DNA of 64,000 nucleotides, from positions 1 through 64,000 of the forward strand of contig CAMEIX010000009.1 of the NCBI GenBank assembly GCA_945919075.1. Reading direction: 5' to 3'. Below, piece after piece: positions 8,037-18,726 of this stretch. Origin of the DNA: an uncultured Lachnospiraceae bacterium. Lineage in GTDB: Bacteria > Bacillota > Clostridia > Lachnospirales > Lachnospiraceae. Numbering within the stretch: position 1 is the first letter of the stretch; each line of letters opens with the position of its first letter. Under the pieces are notes generated by a model that saw only the letters and a list, made by a program, of their open reading frames with translations, was not told where the DNA came from and did no database searches. A program made the translations under genes and the position numbers.

Positions 8037-11000
8037 TTATGATAATATACTGAATAAGAAATCCAGGAAGTTTTTCGGAACAATTTTAAATTTGATCGTC
8101 TTCGTTCCGGCATAATTTCCGATACCTTTAATCGTTACATTTGCATTTCCGGTAGCGATATTATTTGAATATCCTATAATCTGATAATCGGTGCCGTATT
8201 TCAACGTCTGTTTTCCGATGGTAACCTTAATATCACTTGGACTTAATGTAATCGCAGAACCGGTATAGGTCTTTGACTTAACGGTAATTTTGGCTGATTT
8301 AATGGGTGCAGTCGCTATACGATAGGTGGTGCTGATTGTACCGGTATAATTTCCGATTCCCGTAACAGTAACGGTTATCTCACTTCCGGCAGGGAGGATA
8401 TAAGTCTTTGGATCCAGTACAAATCCTTTGCAGGTATATGTCACATTCTTATCGTAATCCGTTCCTGCTTTCAGCTTCTGACCGGCTTTGTCGGTAATAA
8501 CCGGCGTGGATACAAATTTTCCTGCCTTATTTACATAAACAACATCCTCTGCCGTCATGGTTAAGGTACTCAGATTTGTCTTGGTAATCGTAAAGGGAAC
8601 GGAAACAGTTCCTTTGAAATTACCTTTTCCTTTGATGGTAATGGTAGGAGCTTTTTTATCCGTACTTGCAGCAACCGCTTTGTTGTTTGCATAAGTGATT
8701 GTACAATCGGTGCTTAAATTCATTGCTTTTCCGTTAAACTTAAGGGAAACGGCAGGTTTTGCTCCACTCTTTTCGTAAGATATAACAATCGCTGAAGTGG
8801 GGAAATTTGTTACACGATTTCCTTCATTTTTTTCAAGATCATAGGGTGTAATCTTAAAGGTTTTGGTAATCGTGCCCTGGTAAGAACCCACACCGGTAAT
8901 TTTGATCTTAGCAGTACCTACATTTACATTATTTTCATAACTTACGGTATAATCTTTGCCAGATTGAAGGAATGTATCTCCTTTATCTAATGAAACATTC
9001 ACACTCTGTGTAATCGCCGAACCGGTATAAACACAATCGGTAAGTCCTGTTACAGATGCTTTTGAAATGTCGGTTCCGACAATCTTAAAGGTAACCTGGG
9101 TTGTTCCAAAGTATTGTCCTTTTCCGGTAATTTTAATGGTAGCGGTTCCTAAAGCCTTATTATTGAAATATTCACAGGTGAAATCTGTTCCTTCAACCAA
9201 TGTTGTTTTGTTATAGATAATCTCGGGAACAGGTTTAATCGCAGAACCGGTATATTTCATATCCGGAATTTTTTGAATCTTGGCTTTCGAAATCAATATA
9301 CCATCCTTAATGGTGTATTTCAAAGTCAGAGAACCTGTAAAATTATTGATAAAATCTACTTTTACCTCATATTCTCCTTCTTTTTGATAGGCACCTTCCG
9401 AAGTATCCGGATAAGAGAATGTATAATCTTTGTTGGCTGAAAGCTTCTTTCCGTTAAAAGTGATAACAGGAACCGGCTTTTGTACCGTATTTTTTACTAC
9501 AAAATAATCCTGTGAAAGTTTAGCCGAAATATTTGCACCTGTTGCATCATAAGGGATAATCGAAAACGTTTTGGTGACTTTTCCGGTGTAGTTTTTTATA
9601 CCGGTAATCGTAACGGACGGAGCCTTTTTCGCAGTTTTATCTGCTACAACCGTATTATTCGCATATTTGAGTGTATAATCGGTTCCTTCTTTAAGTAAAA
9701 CTCCGTTATCGTATACTTTTACCTGCGGCGTTATCTGAGCACCGGTATACGTTACGGCTTCGATTTCTTTTACTTCAAAATCAGAGTTTTTCACTTCAAC
9801 CAGGCATATACAACGATAATTTTCATAAGTTGCCACAATTCTGGTGGAACCAATGGAAAGCGCAGTTGCTTTTCCTGTTGCATCCACGGCAGCCACTTCA
9901 GGATTCATGGAGGTAAATACAAAATCCGTTGCCAGAACGTCCTTGGGCAGATTCACGAGTTTTAACTGTATTTCTTTGCCCGGAACAAAACTGTAATGCT
10001 TCTTTTCAAATGTTATTTCAACCGGGATGGAAACGCCTTTCTTAACAAGCCAGATTTCTTCTGACAATTCCAGAGGGAGTTGTGTATAGGGAACATTATC
10101 TGCATCATACATTTCATAAGGCAGTGCAATTGCGTAATTTAAATTGGTAACTGCCTTGACTTTCTGTAATGAATTACATCCTGAAAGAAAGCCACTAACT
10201 CTTGAATAATTAATGATAAAATTAGACAAATCCAAACTTTCCAGTTTCGCACAAGCGTAAAACATATAATGGAAATTGGTGCAACGGGAGGTATCAAAGC
10301 TCGTCACATCCAACGATTTCAGGTTATGGCAGTCGGCGAACATCCGATACATGTTTGTAACTTTCGAAGTGTTGAAAGTTGTCACATCCAGCGTTTCCAG
10401 TTTAAAACATTCTGAAAACATATAACTCATATCCATAACATTTTTTGTATCAAAGCTTGTCAGGTTTAAACTTTCAAGGGAGGAACATCCGGCAAACATA
10501 CAATACATATTAGCAGCATTTGATGTGTCAAAACCGGATAAATCTAACTGTTTTAATTTCTGACACTGATAAAACATACCTGTGAAATTAGCAACTTTAG
10601 AGGTATCTACACCTGATAAATTTACTTCCTCAAGGGCGTAACAGTTATTGAACATATAAGCCATGGAAGAAACACCGGTGGTATTCATGCCGGATAAATC
10701 AACACGTTTCAATCTTCCACAATTAGAAAACATGCTCTGCATGGATGTAACATCACAGTTTTTTGTTTTAATGGTTGCAATTTCGAGATAGGAATAATTA
10801 CTAAACAGGCTGTCCAGTTTTTTGGCTGAAGTTACATCCATATCAATTGCAGTCACCCTTTGCTTGTATTCTGCAAAAGAGGTGGTGGTACCGGAGGTAT
10901 TATTTCCGTCATCATCCCGTATGGTTAATACACCGTCAGAAGTAAGCTCCCATTTATATCCGTCTACATATCCGGAAGCCACAGTTTCATTTAAGGTTAA

Positions 11001-12599
11001 GGTAATACTTTCTGCTGACTGCTTCGGAAGTGCGGTATAGGGATTACCATCTGTATCCTGCATTTCATACGGAAGTGCAATGGTGGTACTATTTGGAAGA
11101 TTCGTAATCGTTTTCAGTTCCTTAAGGGATACACAACCGGTAAGGAAATCGGAGTAAGAACCTGCTTTCGTAAAATCAAAATTGGAAAGGTCAAGGGACT
11201 CTAAATTGGTGCAGTTATAGAACATCGCATATACATAATATGCATAGGAGGTATCAAAACTGGAAAGATCCACAGATTTCAAGCTGGTACATTCAGCGAA
11301 CATGTAATGCATTTGGTTAACATTGGCTGTATTAAAACTGGAAAGATCCAAAGTCTCTAAAGACGAACATCCGTAAAACATCCGATACATAGTATAACCT
11401 TTTTCAGTATTAAAGCCTGAAAGGTCAAGTGTTTTTAAACCGGAACAATTATAAAACATATCATTAAAATATTTCGCGTTTGCGGTATCAAACATGGACA
11501 AATCAATCCCGGTCAGACTGGAACAATTAGAGAAAAAGCTTCCAAAGTTGCTGATGTTACTTGTATCGAATTGATCCAGCTTCACCTCAGTAAGGGATGA
11601 ACAACCGTAAAATAAACTGTAAGCTTCCTGTAATTTCGTTGTAACAAAACCGGATAAATCCAGCCTCTTCAAGGATTTACAACCATAAAACATTTCATAC
11701 ATATAGGTTACGTTGGAAACATCCCAATTGGTAAAATCGATGGCTTCCAATGACTGGCACTGAGCAAACATAGTCTGCATATAGGTTACGCTCTGGGTGT
11801 TCCATTCACTTACATTCATATTTTTCAATGCATAGCAATTTTGGAACATGTAAGCCATATTCGTAACCTTCGCCGTATCCCAGTTATCGAAAAGAATGGT
11901 CTCTAAGGCATTGCAATTTCGGAACATATATGACATATTGGTAACCTTGGAGGTGTCAAAGGAAGATAAATCCAGGGTTTTGATTTTGCTACAATCATAA
12001 AACATATAGCTCATATTCGCAATATCTGAGGTGTCAAAAGCGGATACATCCAGGGAAGTTAATTGAGAACAGCCCCGAAACATTCCGTAGGCAGAACCTG
12101 AGGCATGCTTTACCTTAATGACTGCTTCTTCCAGGGAAGAGGCATAATAAAACATATCCTGCAAATTATATCCTTCGGTGATATCCATATCCACTTTTTT
12201 GAATTGGTTCTTATAGTTACCAAAGCCCCAATCCGAACTTTGCTCGGTGATACCTTGCGTATAGTCACGGATGACTAAAGTTCCGTCTTCATAGAATTTC
12301 CAGATACATCCATTTACAATCCTGCCGGTTATCATGCCTACTTCCCAATACTCGGAAGTAGAGTCAATTACATTACTTTCTCCTGAAGTTACTTCTTCCC
12401 CGTTTTCTTCATCGGGATTACCGGTTTGGGTTTCTTCACCGGTTTCCTCCCCAGGTGCATCCCCGGAAGAAGCATCTTCAGTAGCTTCTTCGGGCTGTGC
12501 CGCAAGCACATCTAATCCGGTTGACGGAAGTGCTGTTGCCACAACCAATGCAGAAAGAGCTACACATAATACTTTTTTGAACAAAATTCTCTTTCTCAT
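8037..12599 (-). CDS. BspA-like leucine-rich-repeat secreted surface protein
   Basis: A 1520-residue exported protein. Residues 1-34 form a signal peptide ending near VLAA, followed by an acidic Ser/Gly/Glu linker containing SSGD. Two modules follow, each with a small beta domain containing DGxLxIRD and then an array of about 26-residue DUF285/BspA-type LRRs (L-x-x-L-D-L-S-x-F-D-T-S, then MFxxC); about 12 repeats in the first and 7 in the second. Next are one Big_2-like domain and seven copies of an approximately 80-residue repeat (YTGSAI ... GTDY ... G-GNYTGT ... TFKI). No LPXTG motif or C-terminal anchor is seen. Such proteins usually bind host or matrix ligands; the ligand is unknown. AAGGAGG precedes the ATG. 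Confidence 0.88.
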   Translation of the reverse strand: MRKRILFKKVLCVALSALVVATALPSTGLDVLAAQPEEATEDASSGDAPGEETGEETQTGNPDEENGEEVTSGESNVIDSTSEYWEVGMITGRIVNGCIWKFYEDGTLVIRDYTQGITEQSSDWGFGNYKNQFKKVDMDITEGYNLQDMFYYASSLEEAVIKVKHASGSAYGMFRGCSQLTSLDVSAFDTSDIANMSYMFYDCSKIKTLDLSSFDTSKVTNMSYMFRNCNALETILFDNWDTAKVTNMAYMFQNCYALKNMNVSEWNTQSVTYMQTMFAQCQSLEAIDFTNWDVSNVTYMYEMFYGCKSLKRLDLSGFVTTKLQEAYSLFYGCSSLTEVKLDQFDTSNISNFGSFFSNCSSLTGIDLSMFDTANAKYFNDMFYNCSGLKTLDLSGFNTEKGYTMYRMFYGCSSLETLDLSSFNTANVNQMHYMFAECTSLKSVDLSSFDTSYAYYVYAMFYNCTNLESLDLSNFDFTKAGSYSDFLTGCVSLKELKTITNLPNSTTIALPYEMQDTDGNPYTALPKQSAESITLTLNETVASGYVDGYKWELTSDGVLTIRDDDGNNTSGTTTSFAEYKQRVTAIDMDVTSAKKLDSLFSNYSYLEIATIKTKNCDVTSMQSMFSNCGRLKRVDLSGMNTTGVSSMAYMFNNCYALEEVNLSGVDTSKVANFTGMFYQCQKLKQLDLSGFDTSNAANMYCMFAGCSSLESLNLTSFDTKNVMDMSYMFSECFKLETLDVTTFNTSKVTNMYRMFADCHNLKSLDVTSFDTSRCTNFHYMFYACAKLESLDLSNFIINYSRVSGFLSGCNSLQKVKAVTNLNYAIALPYEMYDADNVPYTQLPLELSEEIWLVKKGVSIPVEITFEKKHYSFVPGKEIQLKLVNLPKDVLATDFVFTSMNPEVAAVDATGKATALSIGSTRIVATYENYRCICLVEVKNSDFEVKEIEAVTYTGAQITPQVKVYDNGVLLKEGTDYTLKYANNTVVADKTAKKAPSVTITGIKNYTGKVTKTFSIIPYDATGANISAKLSQDYFVVKNTVQKPVPVITFNGKKLSANKDYTFSYPDTSEGAYQKEGEYEVKVDFINNFTGSLTLKYTIKDGILISKAKIQKIPDMKYTGSAIKPVPEIIYNKTTLVEGTDFTCEYFNNKALGTATIKITGKGQYFGTTQVTFKIVGTDISKASVTGLTDCVYTGSAITQSVNVSLDKGDTFLQSGKDYTVSYENNVNVGTAKIKITGVGSYQGTITKTFKITPYDLEKNEGNRVTNFPTSAIVISYEKSGAKPAVSLKFNGKAMNLSTDCTITYANNKAVAASTDKKAPTITIKGKGNFKGTVSVPFTITKTNLSTLTMTAEDVVYVNKAGKFVSTPVITDKAGQKLKAGTDYDKNVTYTCKGFVLDPKTYILPAGSEITVTVTGIGNYTGTISTTYRIATAPIKSAKITVKSKTYTGSAITLSPSDIKVTIGKQTLKYGTDYQIIGYSNNIATGNANVTIKGIGNYAGTKTIKFKIVPKNFLDFLFSILS
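8050..9790 (-). repeat. Seven tandem approximately 80-residue surface-protein repeats
   Basis: The C-terminal third of the BspA-like protein repeats the pattern YTGSAI, GTDYT, NN-x-x-x-GTA, G-x-GNY-x-GT and TFKI seven times. Copies are diverged at the DNA level. They are likely beta-sandwich spacer domains that extend the LRR head from the cell. Boundaries are approximate. Confidence 0.7.
10190..10790 (-). repeat. Second LRR array of the BspA-like protein
   Basis: About seven DUF285-type repeats with the recurring ending MF-x-x-C (SMFSNC, YMFNNC, GMFYQC, CMFAGC, YMFSEC, RMFADC, YMFYAC). Boundaries are approximate. Confidence 0.75.
11125..12110 (-). repeat. First LRR array of the BspA-like protein
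   Basis: About twelve DUF285-type repeats of roughly 26 residues with the recurring MF-x-x-C ending. It is followed by a short region leading to the duplicated beta domain that begins the second module. Boundaries are approximate. Confidence 0.75.
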
Positions 12600-12657
12600 T
12601 TTTTCCTCCTTTTACCATTCATTATAGTTTTTGAAATACCACTTAAAACCGACTATA

Positions 12658-12686
12658 ATTATAGCAAAATAACAAGTACTCTACAA
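12658..12686 (-). promoter_or_regulatory. Promoter candidate for the BspA-like gene
   Basis: On the minus strand, TTGTAG (12686-12681) and TATAAT (12663-12658) are 17 bases apart. The leader to the ATG is about 55 bases. The remaining intergenic stretch, 12687-12813, shows no recognisable element. Confidence 0.55.
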
Positions 12687-12813
12687 GCAGACTTTTCGTC
12701 ATGTATTGTATTTATTTTTGCAGCCTCGGCATTTAGGGATTATCATTATGTAAAACATAAGAATAACGCATATTATTGTGGATGGAACGGGAAGGTTTCT
12801 GGCAAAATGGTAG

Positions 12814-12858
12814 TTTCTTTTTGCCGTTTTTTCTGTTATAATAGTTTGAAAACAAACA
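12814..12858 (+). promoter_or_regulatory. marR promoter with downstream operator
   Basis: A -10 box TATAAT at 12837-12842 with a weak -35 (TTTCTT, 12814-12819) is followed at once by the inverted repeat AGTTTG-AAAA-CAAACA at 12843-12858. The same element occurs after the groESL -10 box, so the site is a strong candidate for autoregulation by the MarR protein. Confidence 0.65.
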
Positions 12859-12876
12859 AAGAGGAAGGCGGCAGGC

Positions 12877-13329
12877 ATGAATAATAGTATAGAAGCCATT
12901 TTAAGGGGCGGCCAGTTTAAGAAGCTTATTGAAACAACGATGCCGGTAATCCGGGATCAGGCCAAATTAAAAAGAGTGGAAATCGAAGTGTTGTATTTCC
13001 TGTCACGCTTTCCGGAACAGAATACAATGAAAGATATCCGTAACCATATGCAGATGAACAAGGGGCACATTTCGACTGTTATGGATAATCTGACAAAGCA
13101 GGGATATATTGCTCAGCAGAAGGATGACAGTGACCGGAGGTATGTATATTATACGCTGACTGAGAATGCGGACGAGATCGTAAGGCAGATGACAACAGTA
13201 TGGGAGAAAATGACTGAGCGGATATGCAGGGGCGTATCCGAAGAGGATCTGCGTACATTTGAAAAGGTGGCAGGTTTAATCGGACAAAATATTGAAGAGA
13301 TGTTAAATGATGAGGAGTGGAAAAAATAA
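12877..13329 (+). CDS. MarR-family transcriptional regulator
   Basis: A 150-residue winged-helix repressor. The DNA-binding core is visible at about 35-100: MKDIRNHMQMNKGHISTVMDNL forms the helix-turn-helix (recognition helix GHISTVMDNL), and KDDSDRRYVYYTLTENA is the beta-wing with the typical D-x-R-x-x-x-x-x-LT pattern. The flanking helices would form the dimer. It lies directly upstream of groESL in the same direction, and both promoters contain the same AGTTTG-N4-CAAAC(A/T) palindrome, so it probably represses itself and groESL. AGAGGAAGG precedes the ATG. The ligand or stress signal is unknown. Confidence 0.88.
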   Translation: MNNSIEAILRGGQFKKLIETTMPVIRDQAKLKRVEIEVLYFLSRFPEQNTMKDIRNHMQMNKGHISTVMDNLTKQGYIAQQKDDSDRRYVYYTLTENADEIVRQMTTVWEKMTERICRGVSEEDLRTFEKVAGLIGQNIEEMLNDEEWKK

Positions 13330-13355
13330 AGAAATTATAAAATCGTAAAAACCTG

Positions 13356-13383
13356 TTGACATATAAAAAACACACGCTATAAT
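13356..13383 (+). promoter_or_regulatory. Sigma-A promoter of groESL
   Basis: TTGACA at 13356-13361 and TATAAT at 13378-13383 with a 16-base spacer. Operators begin immediately after the -10 box, giving a leader of about 125 bases before groES. Confidence 0.75.
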
Positions 13384-13414
13384 TGTTTATAAACAAACAG
13401 TTTGGAAACAAACT
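13383..13414 (+). promoter_or_regulatory. Two MarR-type palindromic operators in the groESL promoter
   Basis: Site 1 is TTGTTTATAAACAA at 13383-13396, a perfect 14-base palindrome. Site 2 is AGTTTG-GAAA-CAAACT at 13399-13414, an inverted repeat matching the marR operator. The repeated cores GTTT-x-x-AAACAAAC are 15 bases apart. Binding here would cover the transcription start. Confidence 0.65.
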
Positions 13415-13419
13415 ATAAC

Positions 13420-13455
13420 AAAATGCTTTCACATTTTTGTAGAAAGCATTTTTTT
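13420..13455 (+). terminator. Hairpin with T tract between marR and groES
   Basis: An 11-bp perfect stem (13420-13430 with 13442-13452) and an 11-base loop run into a T tract ending at 13455. It could terminate the marR transcript. Because it is downstream of the groESL promoter it may also attenuate groESL. Confidence 0.65.
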
Positions 13456-13465
13456 GGAAATTACA

Positions 13466-13492
13466 CTGGCACTCAAAGAATGAGAGTGCTAA
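13466..13492 (+). promoter_or_regulatory. CIRCE element upstream of groES
   Basis: CTGGCACTC, nine bases, then GAGTGCTAA: matches the HrcA operator consensus at 16 of 18 arm positions. It lies in the transcribed leader about 80 bases after the predicted start site and just before the ribosome site. Confidence 0.9.
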
Positions 13493-13516
13493 CAAAAGGA
13501 AAGGAAGGTAATGAAT

Positions 13517-15438
<1,922 letters not shown>

Positions 15439-15467
15439 TATAAGGTCAAAAGTAAATAAGGATACGG

Positions 15468-15496
15468 GGAGCAGGCACAAATGCCTGCTCCTTTTT
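15468..15496 (+). terminator. Intrinsic terminator of groESL
   Basis: A perfect 10-bp GC-rich stem (GGAGCAGGCA with its complement) and a CAAA loop, followed by five T's. Confidence 0.92.
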
Positions 15497-15594
15497 GATT
15501 TTTACAAAGCAATAATTTTGGAGTACATTTTAGGAAACATATGGTATAATAAGCGTTAGCAGTATGGAAAAGATTTATGTGGGGTGAAAGCCAA

Positions 15595-16494
15595 ATGAGA
15601 TTAGTAAAAGATTATATGAGGGACGATGTCCTTCGTCATGAGCTAAATGAATTGACGAGGAAAACATTTTGCTTTGATTTTGAAAAATGGGTTACAAATG
15701 GTTACTTTGAAGGGGACTACATCCCTTATTCTTTTGAAGAAGAGGGAAGGATCATATCCAATGTTTCGGCTAACAGGATGTATTTTGAGCAGAATGGACA
15801 AAAAAGATATTATATTCAGATTGGTACGGTGATGACGGATAAGGACCATAGAAGGCAGGGACTTGCCGGAAAACTGGTGAAGCATGTGCTGGAAACGTAC
15901 GAAGGGGAATGTGACGGCATTTATCTTTTCGGAAACCTGAATGCACTTAATTTCTACCGGGAGATTGGATTTCAGGAAATCATGCAGTACAGGTATACGC
16001 TCCGTGCGGAGGTAAGGGCGGATATAAAGAGCAGAAATGCGGCGGGCTTTCATGGTAAGGGCTTTAGCAAGGTGGATGCAAAGGATGCATCGTTGAAGAA
16101 AAAATATTGTGAGGCAGTAAGGCGTAGCTTTGCAAACAGTGCTTTTGAACAGGAAAATAAGTACAGCCTTCAAATGTTTTATACATCGGAACTGGAAAAT
16201 GTATACTACTCGGAAGAACTGGACTCTTTTGCGGTGATGGAAAAAGAGGGAGAGACACTAAAACTGCAGAGTATACTCTGCCCGGTTTATGTTCCTATAG
16301 AAAGAGTTATTTGCGAAATTCAATTCGATTACGAAAAATTAGAGTTGGGATTTACCCCGAGGAAGGAAGAGGCAGATTTATTTGAAGCCGTTTCCCATGA
16401 CGGCGGGGAGGATTACCGGCTGTTTATTTGGGGAGATAAACTTAAAAGCATTGAGAAAGAGAAACTGTATTTCCCGACATTTTCCCATGCGTAG
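15595..16494 (+). CDS. GNAT-family N-acetyltransferase
   Basis: A 299-residue protein with an N-terminal GNAT domain. The acetyl-CoA pyrophosphate loop is seen in HRRQGLAGKLVKHVLE, preceded by the beta-strand IQIGTVMTD and followed by NLNALNFYREIGFQE, the usual last helix-strand. The C-terminal 150 residues are extra and not assignable by eye. I chose ATG 15595 because GGGGTGA lies eight bases upstream; ATG 15577 lacks a site. The acyl acceptor is unknown. It sits alone between the groESL terminator and the Ktr promoter. Confidence 0.8.
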   Translation: MRLVKDYMRDDVLRHELNELTRKTFCFDFEKWVTNGYFEGDYIPYSFEEEGRIISNVSANRMYFEQNGQKRYYIQIGTVMTDKDHRRQGLAGKLVKHVLETYEGECDGIYLFGNLNALNFYREIGFQEIMQYRYTLRAEVRADIKSRNAAGFHGKGFSKVDAKDASLKKKYCEAVRRSFANSAFEQENKYSLQMFYTSELENVYYSEELDSFAVMEKEGETLKLQSILCPVYVPIERVICEIQFDYEKLELGFTPRKEEADLFEAVSHDGGEDYRLFIWGDKLKSIEKEKLYFPTFSHA

Positions 16495-16525
16495 GGTGTT
16501 TCATGGAAAACGTTCCAAAAAAGGC

Positions 16526-16554
16526 TTGCTAAAGCAGACTATCAAAGGTATATT
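16526..16554 (+). promoter_or_regulatory. Promoter candidate for ktrB-ktrA
   Basis: TTGCTA at 16526-16531 and TATATT at 16549-16554 with 17 bases between. The leader is about 35 bases, so there is no room for a riboswitch. Confidence 0.5.
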
Positions 16555-16594
16555 TTTTAATAGAGAATATTATGCTTGACAGGATAGGAATTAC

Positions 16595-17971
16595 ATGAAA
16601 AAGAAATATGGTCAAGAACCTAAAGCAAAAAAAAGATTATTAACCACAACCCGGATTATTATGCTTGGTTTTCTTTTGGGCGCACTGCTCGGCTCTTTCT
16701 TGCTTTGTATGCCAGTAAGCCTGAAGGAAGGGGTCTGCTTAGAATATATTGATGCCTTGTTTGTATCGGTTTCTTCCATCTGCGTGACCGGGTTGTCCAC
16801 GGTCAACATTGGCGAAACCTTTTCCCTGTTTGGACAGGTGGTGCTTTTGCTGTTAATCCAGACGGGAGGATTGGGCGTTGTAACCTTTACTACCATTTTG
16901 TTAATGGCATTTCACAGAAGGATTACACTGGCGGACAGAATGTTAATTCAAAATGCTTACAATCTGGATACCATGGCGGGTCTGGTGAGGCTGACCATTA
17001 ATATTCTGAAACTGACTGCCTGTATTGAACTGGCGGGTGCCTTTTTCTATTCCTTTGTTTTTGTACCGGAATATGGACCGGTGGGATTATGGTACGCGGT
17101 TTTCCACGCTGTTTCCGCTTTTTGCAACGCCGGAATCGACCTGCTTGGAGGGAACAGTTTTTGTGCGTACAGGGACAATGTCCTTATCAATTTTACCACC
17201 ATGTCCTTAATTATTGCAGGAGGACTGGGATTCCCTGTTTTTTGGGAAATAGGGCGGATTCTGGGAATGAAAATAAAAAGGAAGAGCGGATGCAGGAAGA
17301 TGAGCTTTCATGCCAGACTGGTAATCCGTGTTACGGCTATCCTGATTGTAACGGGTACACTGCTCACGCTGCTGTTTGAATATAACAACCCGGCGACGTT
17401 AGGACTGTTGGAACTGCCTGAAAAATGTATGGCGGCGTTGTTTCAGTCCGTTACGTTAAGAACGGCAGGTTTTGCAACCATTGACCAGGCGGGCTTTGGG
17501 AGCGCCAGCAGTCTTTTATATCTGGTATTCATGTTTATCGGCGGGTCCCCGGCAGGCACCGCCGGCGGTGTTAAGACGGTAACGGTTACGCTTCTTGCGG
17601 CATCCGTAATTTCCAATTTGCAGGGGAAAAAGGAAGTAGCGGTGATGAACCGGAAAATAACGGATACCATTATCAGACGATGTGTGGCTATTATTGTGTT
17701 CAGTTTCTCGGTGTTAGGTATCCTGACGGTGTTGTTACTGGCACTGCAGCCCTATGACTTTTTGGATACCGCTTATGAAATGACTTCTGCCATTGCAACA
17801 GTAGGGTTGTCCCGTGGCATGACAGGAAATCTGGGTATAGCGGGCAAACTGATTATAACCCTGACGATGTATCTGGGCAGAATCGGACCTATTTCCCTGG
17901 CGCTGGCATTTAATTCGAGCAAGGGGACGGCTTCTGTTTCTTATGCAGAAGGAAAAGTAATCATTGGTTAA
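16595..17971 (+). CDS. ktrB: TrkH/KtrB-family potassium channel subunit
   Basis: A 458-residue membrane protein with four M1-P-M2 repeats, the fold of Ktr/Trk potassium translocators. The four selectivity-filter strands are visible as VTGLST, CNAGIDL, RTAGFAT and ATVGLSRG, each with the central Gly. Hydrophobic segments flank each. It pairs with the RCK-domain protein 13 bases downstream, which makes this a KtrAB-type potassium uptake system. AGGATAGGAA precedes the ATG. In Firmicutes such systems are often gated by ATP and c-di-AMP, which is family knowledge rather than visible here. Confidence 0.9.
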   Translation: MKKKYGQEPKAKKRLLTTTRIIMLGFLLGALLGSFLLCMPVSLKEGVCLEYIDALFVSVSSICVTGLSTVNIGETFSLFGQVVLLLLIQTGGLGVVTFTTILLMAFHRRITLADRMLIQNAYNLDTMAGLVRLTINILKLTACIELAGAFFYSFVFVPEYGPVGLWYAVFHAVSAFCNAGIDLLGGNSFCAYRDNVLINFTTMSLIIAGGLGFPVFWEIGRILGMKIKRKSGCRKMSFHARLVIRVTAILIVTGTLLTLLFEYNNPATLGLLELPEKCMAALFQSVTLRTAGFATIDQAGFGSASSLLYLVFMFIGGSPAGTAGGVKTVTVTLLAASVISNLQGKKEVAVMNRKITDTIIRRCVAIIVFSFSVLGILTVLLLALQPYDFLDTAYEMTSAIATVGLSRGMTGNLGIAGKLIITLTMYLGRIGPISLALAFNSSKGTASVSYAEGKVIIG

Positions 17972-17984
17972 GAGGTGAACAGAT

Positions 17985-18653
17985 TTGAAAAGAAAAGCAG
18001 AAAAAAAGCAATATATCGTAATCGGTCTCGGAAGGTTCGGCAGAAGTGTTGCCATGCAGCTTGAAGCCAACGGGTGCATGGTTTTAGCTGTTGACAATAA
18101 TGAGAAAAATGTAAACATGATTTCAGAATACGTGACACGTGCGGTCTGTATGGATATTACCGATGAGGATGCGGTAGGTGAACTTGGACTGAGCAATTTT
18201 GACGGGGCCATTGTTTCCATCGGAGGCAATATAAATGCGGCTATTTTCGCCATTATCTGTGCCAAGGAAAAGGGCGTAAAGACCGTAATTGCCAAAGCCT
18301 ACGATGAAATGAACGGAAAGATACTGACTAAGGTGGGCGCGGATGAAATCATTTATCCGGAACGTGAAATGGGGTGCCATCTGGCAAAGAATCTTGCATT
18401 CGGTAATTTCGTAGACACGGTGGAACTGACGGCGGATTATTCCATAGCGGAGATTCCCATCCTTCCTCACTGGGTTGGAAAGAATTTAAAAGAACTGAAC
18501 CTGCGTGAAAAATACCGTATCAATGTAATTGCTGCAAAGCGAAACGGCGAACTGGAAGTATCTCCTTCGGCAGACAGAAAATTCGTGGATGGGGATATTC
18601 TGGTAATATTGGGCAAAAATGAAGTGCTGAAAAAACTGTCCGCATTGATATAA
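17985..18653 (+). CDS. ktrA: KtrA/TrkA-type RCK regulatory subunit
   Basis: A 222-residue cytoplasmic gating subunit. The RCK-N Rossmann domain begins IVIGLGRFGRSVAMQL (GxGxxG) and has the acidic strand end AVDNNEKN that contacts the nucleotide ribose. The RCK-C domain, about residues 140-222, has IPILPHWVGKNLKELNLRE and ends in GDILVILGKNEVLKKL. The start codon is TTG at 17985, eight bases after GAGGTGA. It would form an octameric ring under the KtrB dimer and control potassium flux. Confidence 0.9.
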   Translation: MKRKAEKKQYIVIGLGRFGRSVAMQLEANGCMVLAVDNNEKNVNMISEYVTRAVCMDITDEDAVGELGLSNFDGAIVSIGGNINAAIFAIICAKEKGVKTVIAKAYDEMNGKILTKVGADEIIYPEREMGCHLAKNLAFGNFVDTVELTADYSIAEIPILPHWVGKNLKELNLREKYRINVIAAKRNGELEVSPSADRKFVDGDILVILGKNEVLKKLSALI

Positions 18654-18693
18654 AAAAACTTGACAAATTGAAAAGTATAGTGTAAATTGATAT

Positions 18694-18708
18694 TAGTAAC
18701 TATTACTA
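18694..18708 (+). promoter_or_regulatory. Fur/PerR-type operator candidate
   Basis: The dyad TAGTAA-CTA-TTACTA lies between a promoter (TTGACA at 18660, 17-base spacer, TAAATT) and the ribosome site of the PerR-like gene. Its AT-rich symmetry resembles a Per box, suggesting autoregulation. Confidence 0.5.
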
Positions 18709-18726
18709 TTATTGGAGAGGGATTTC

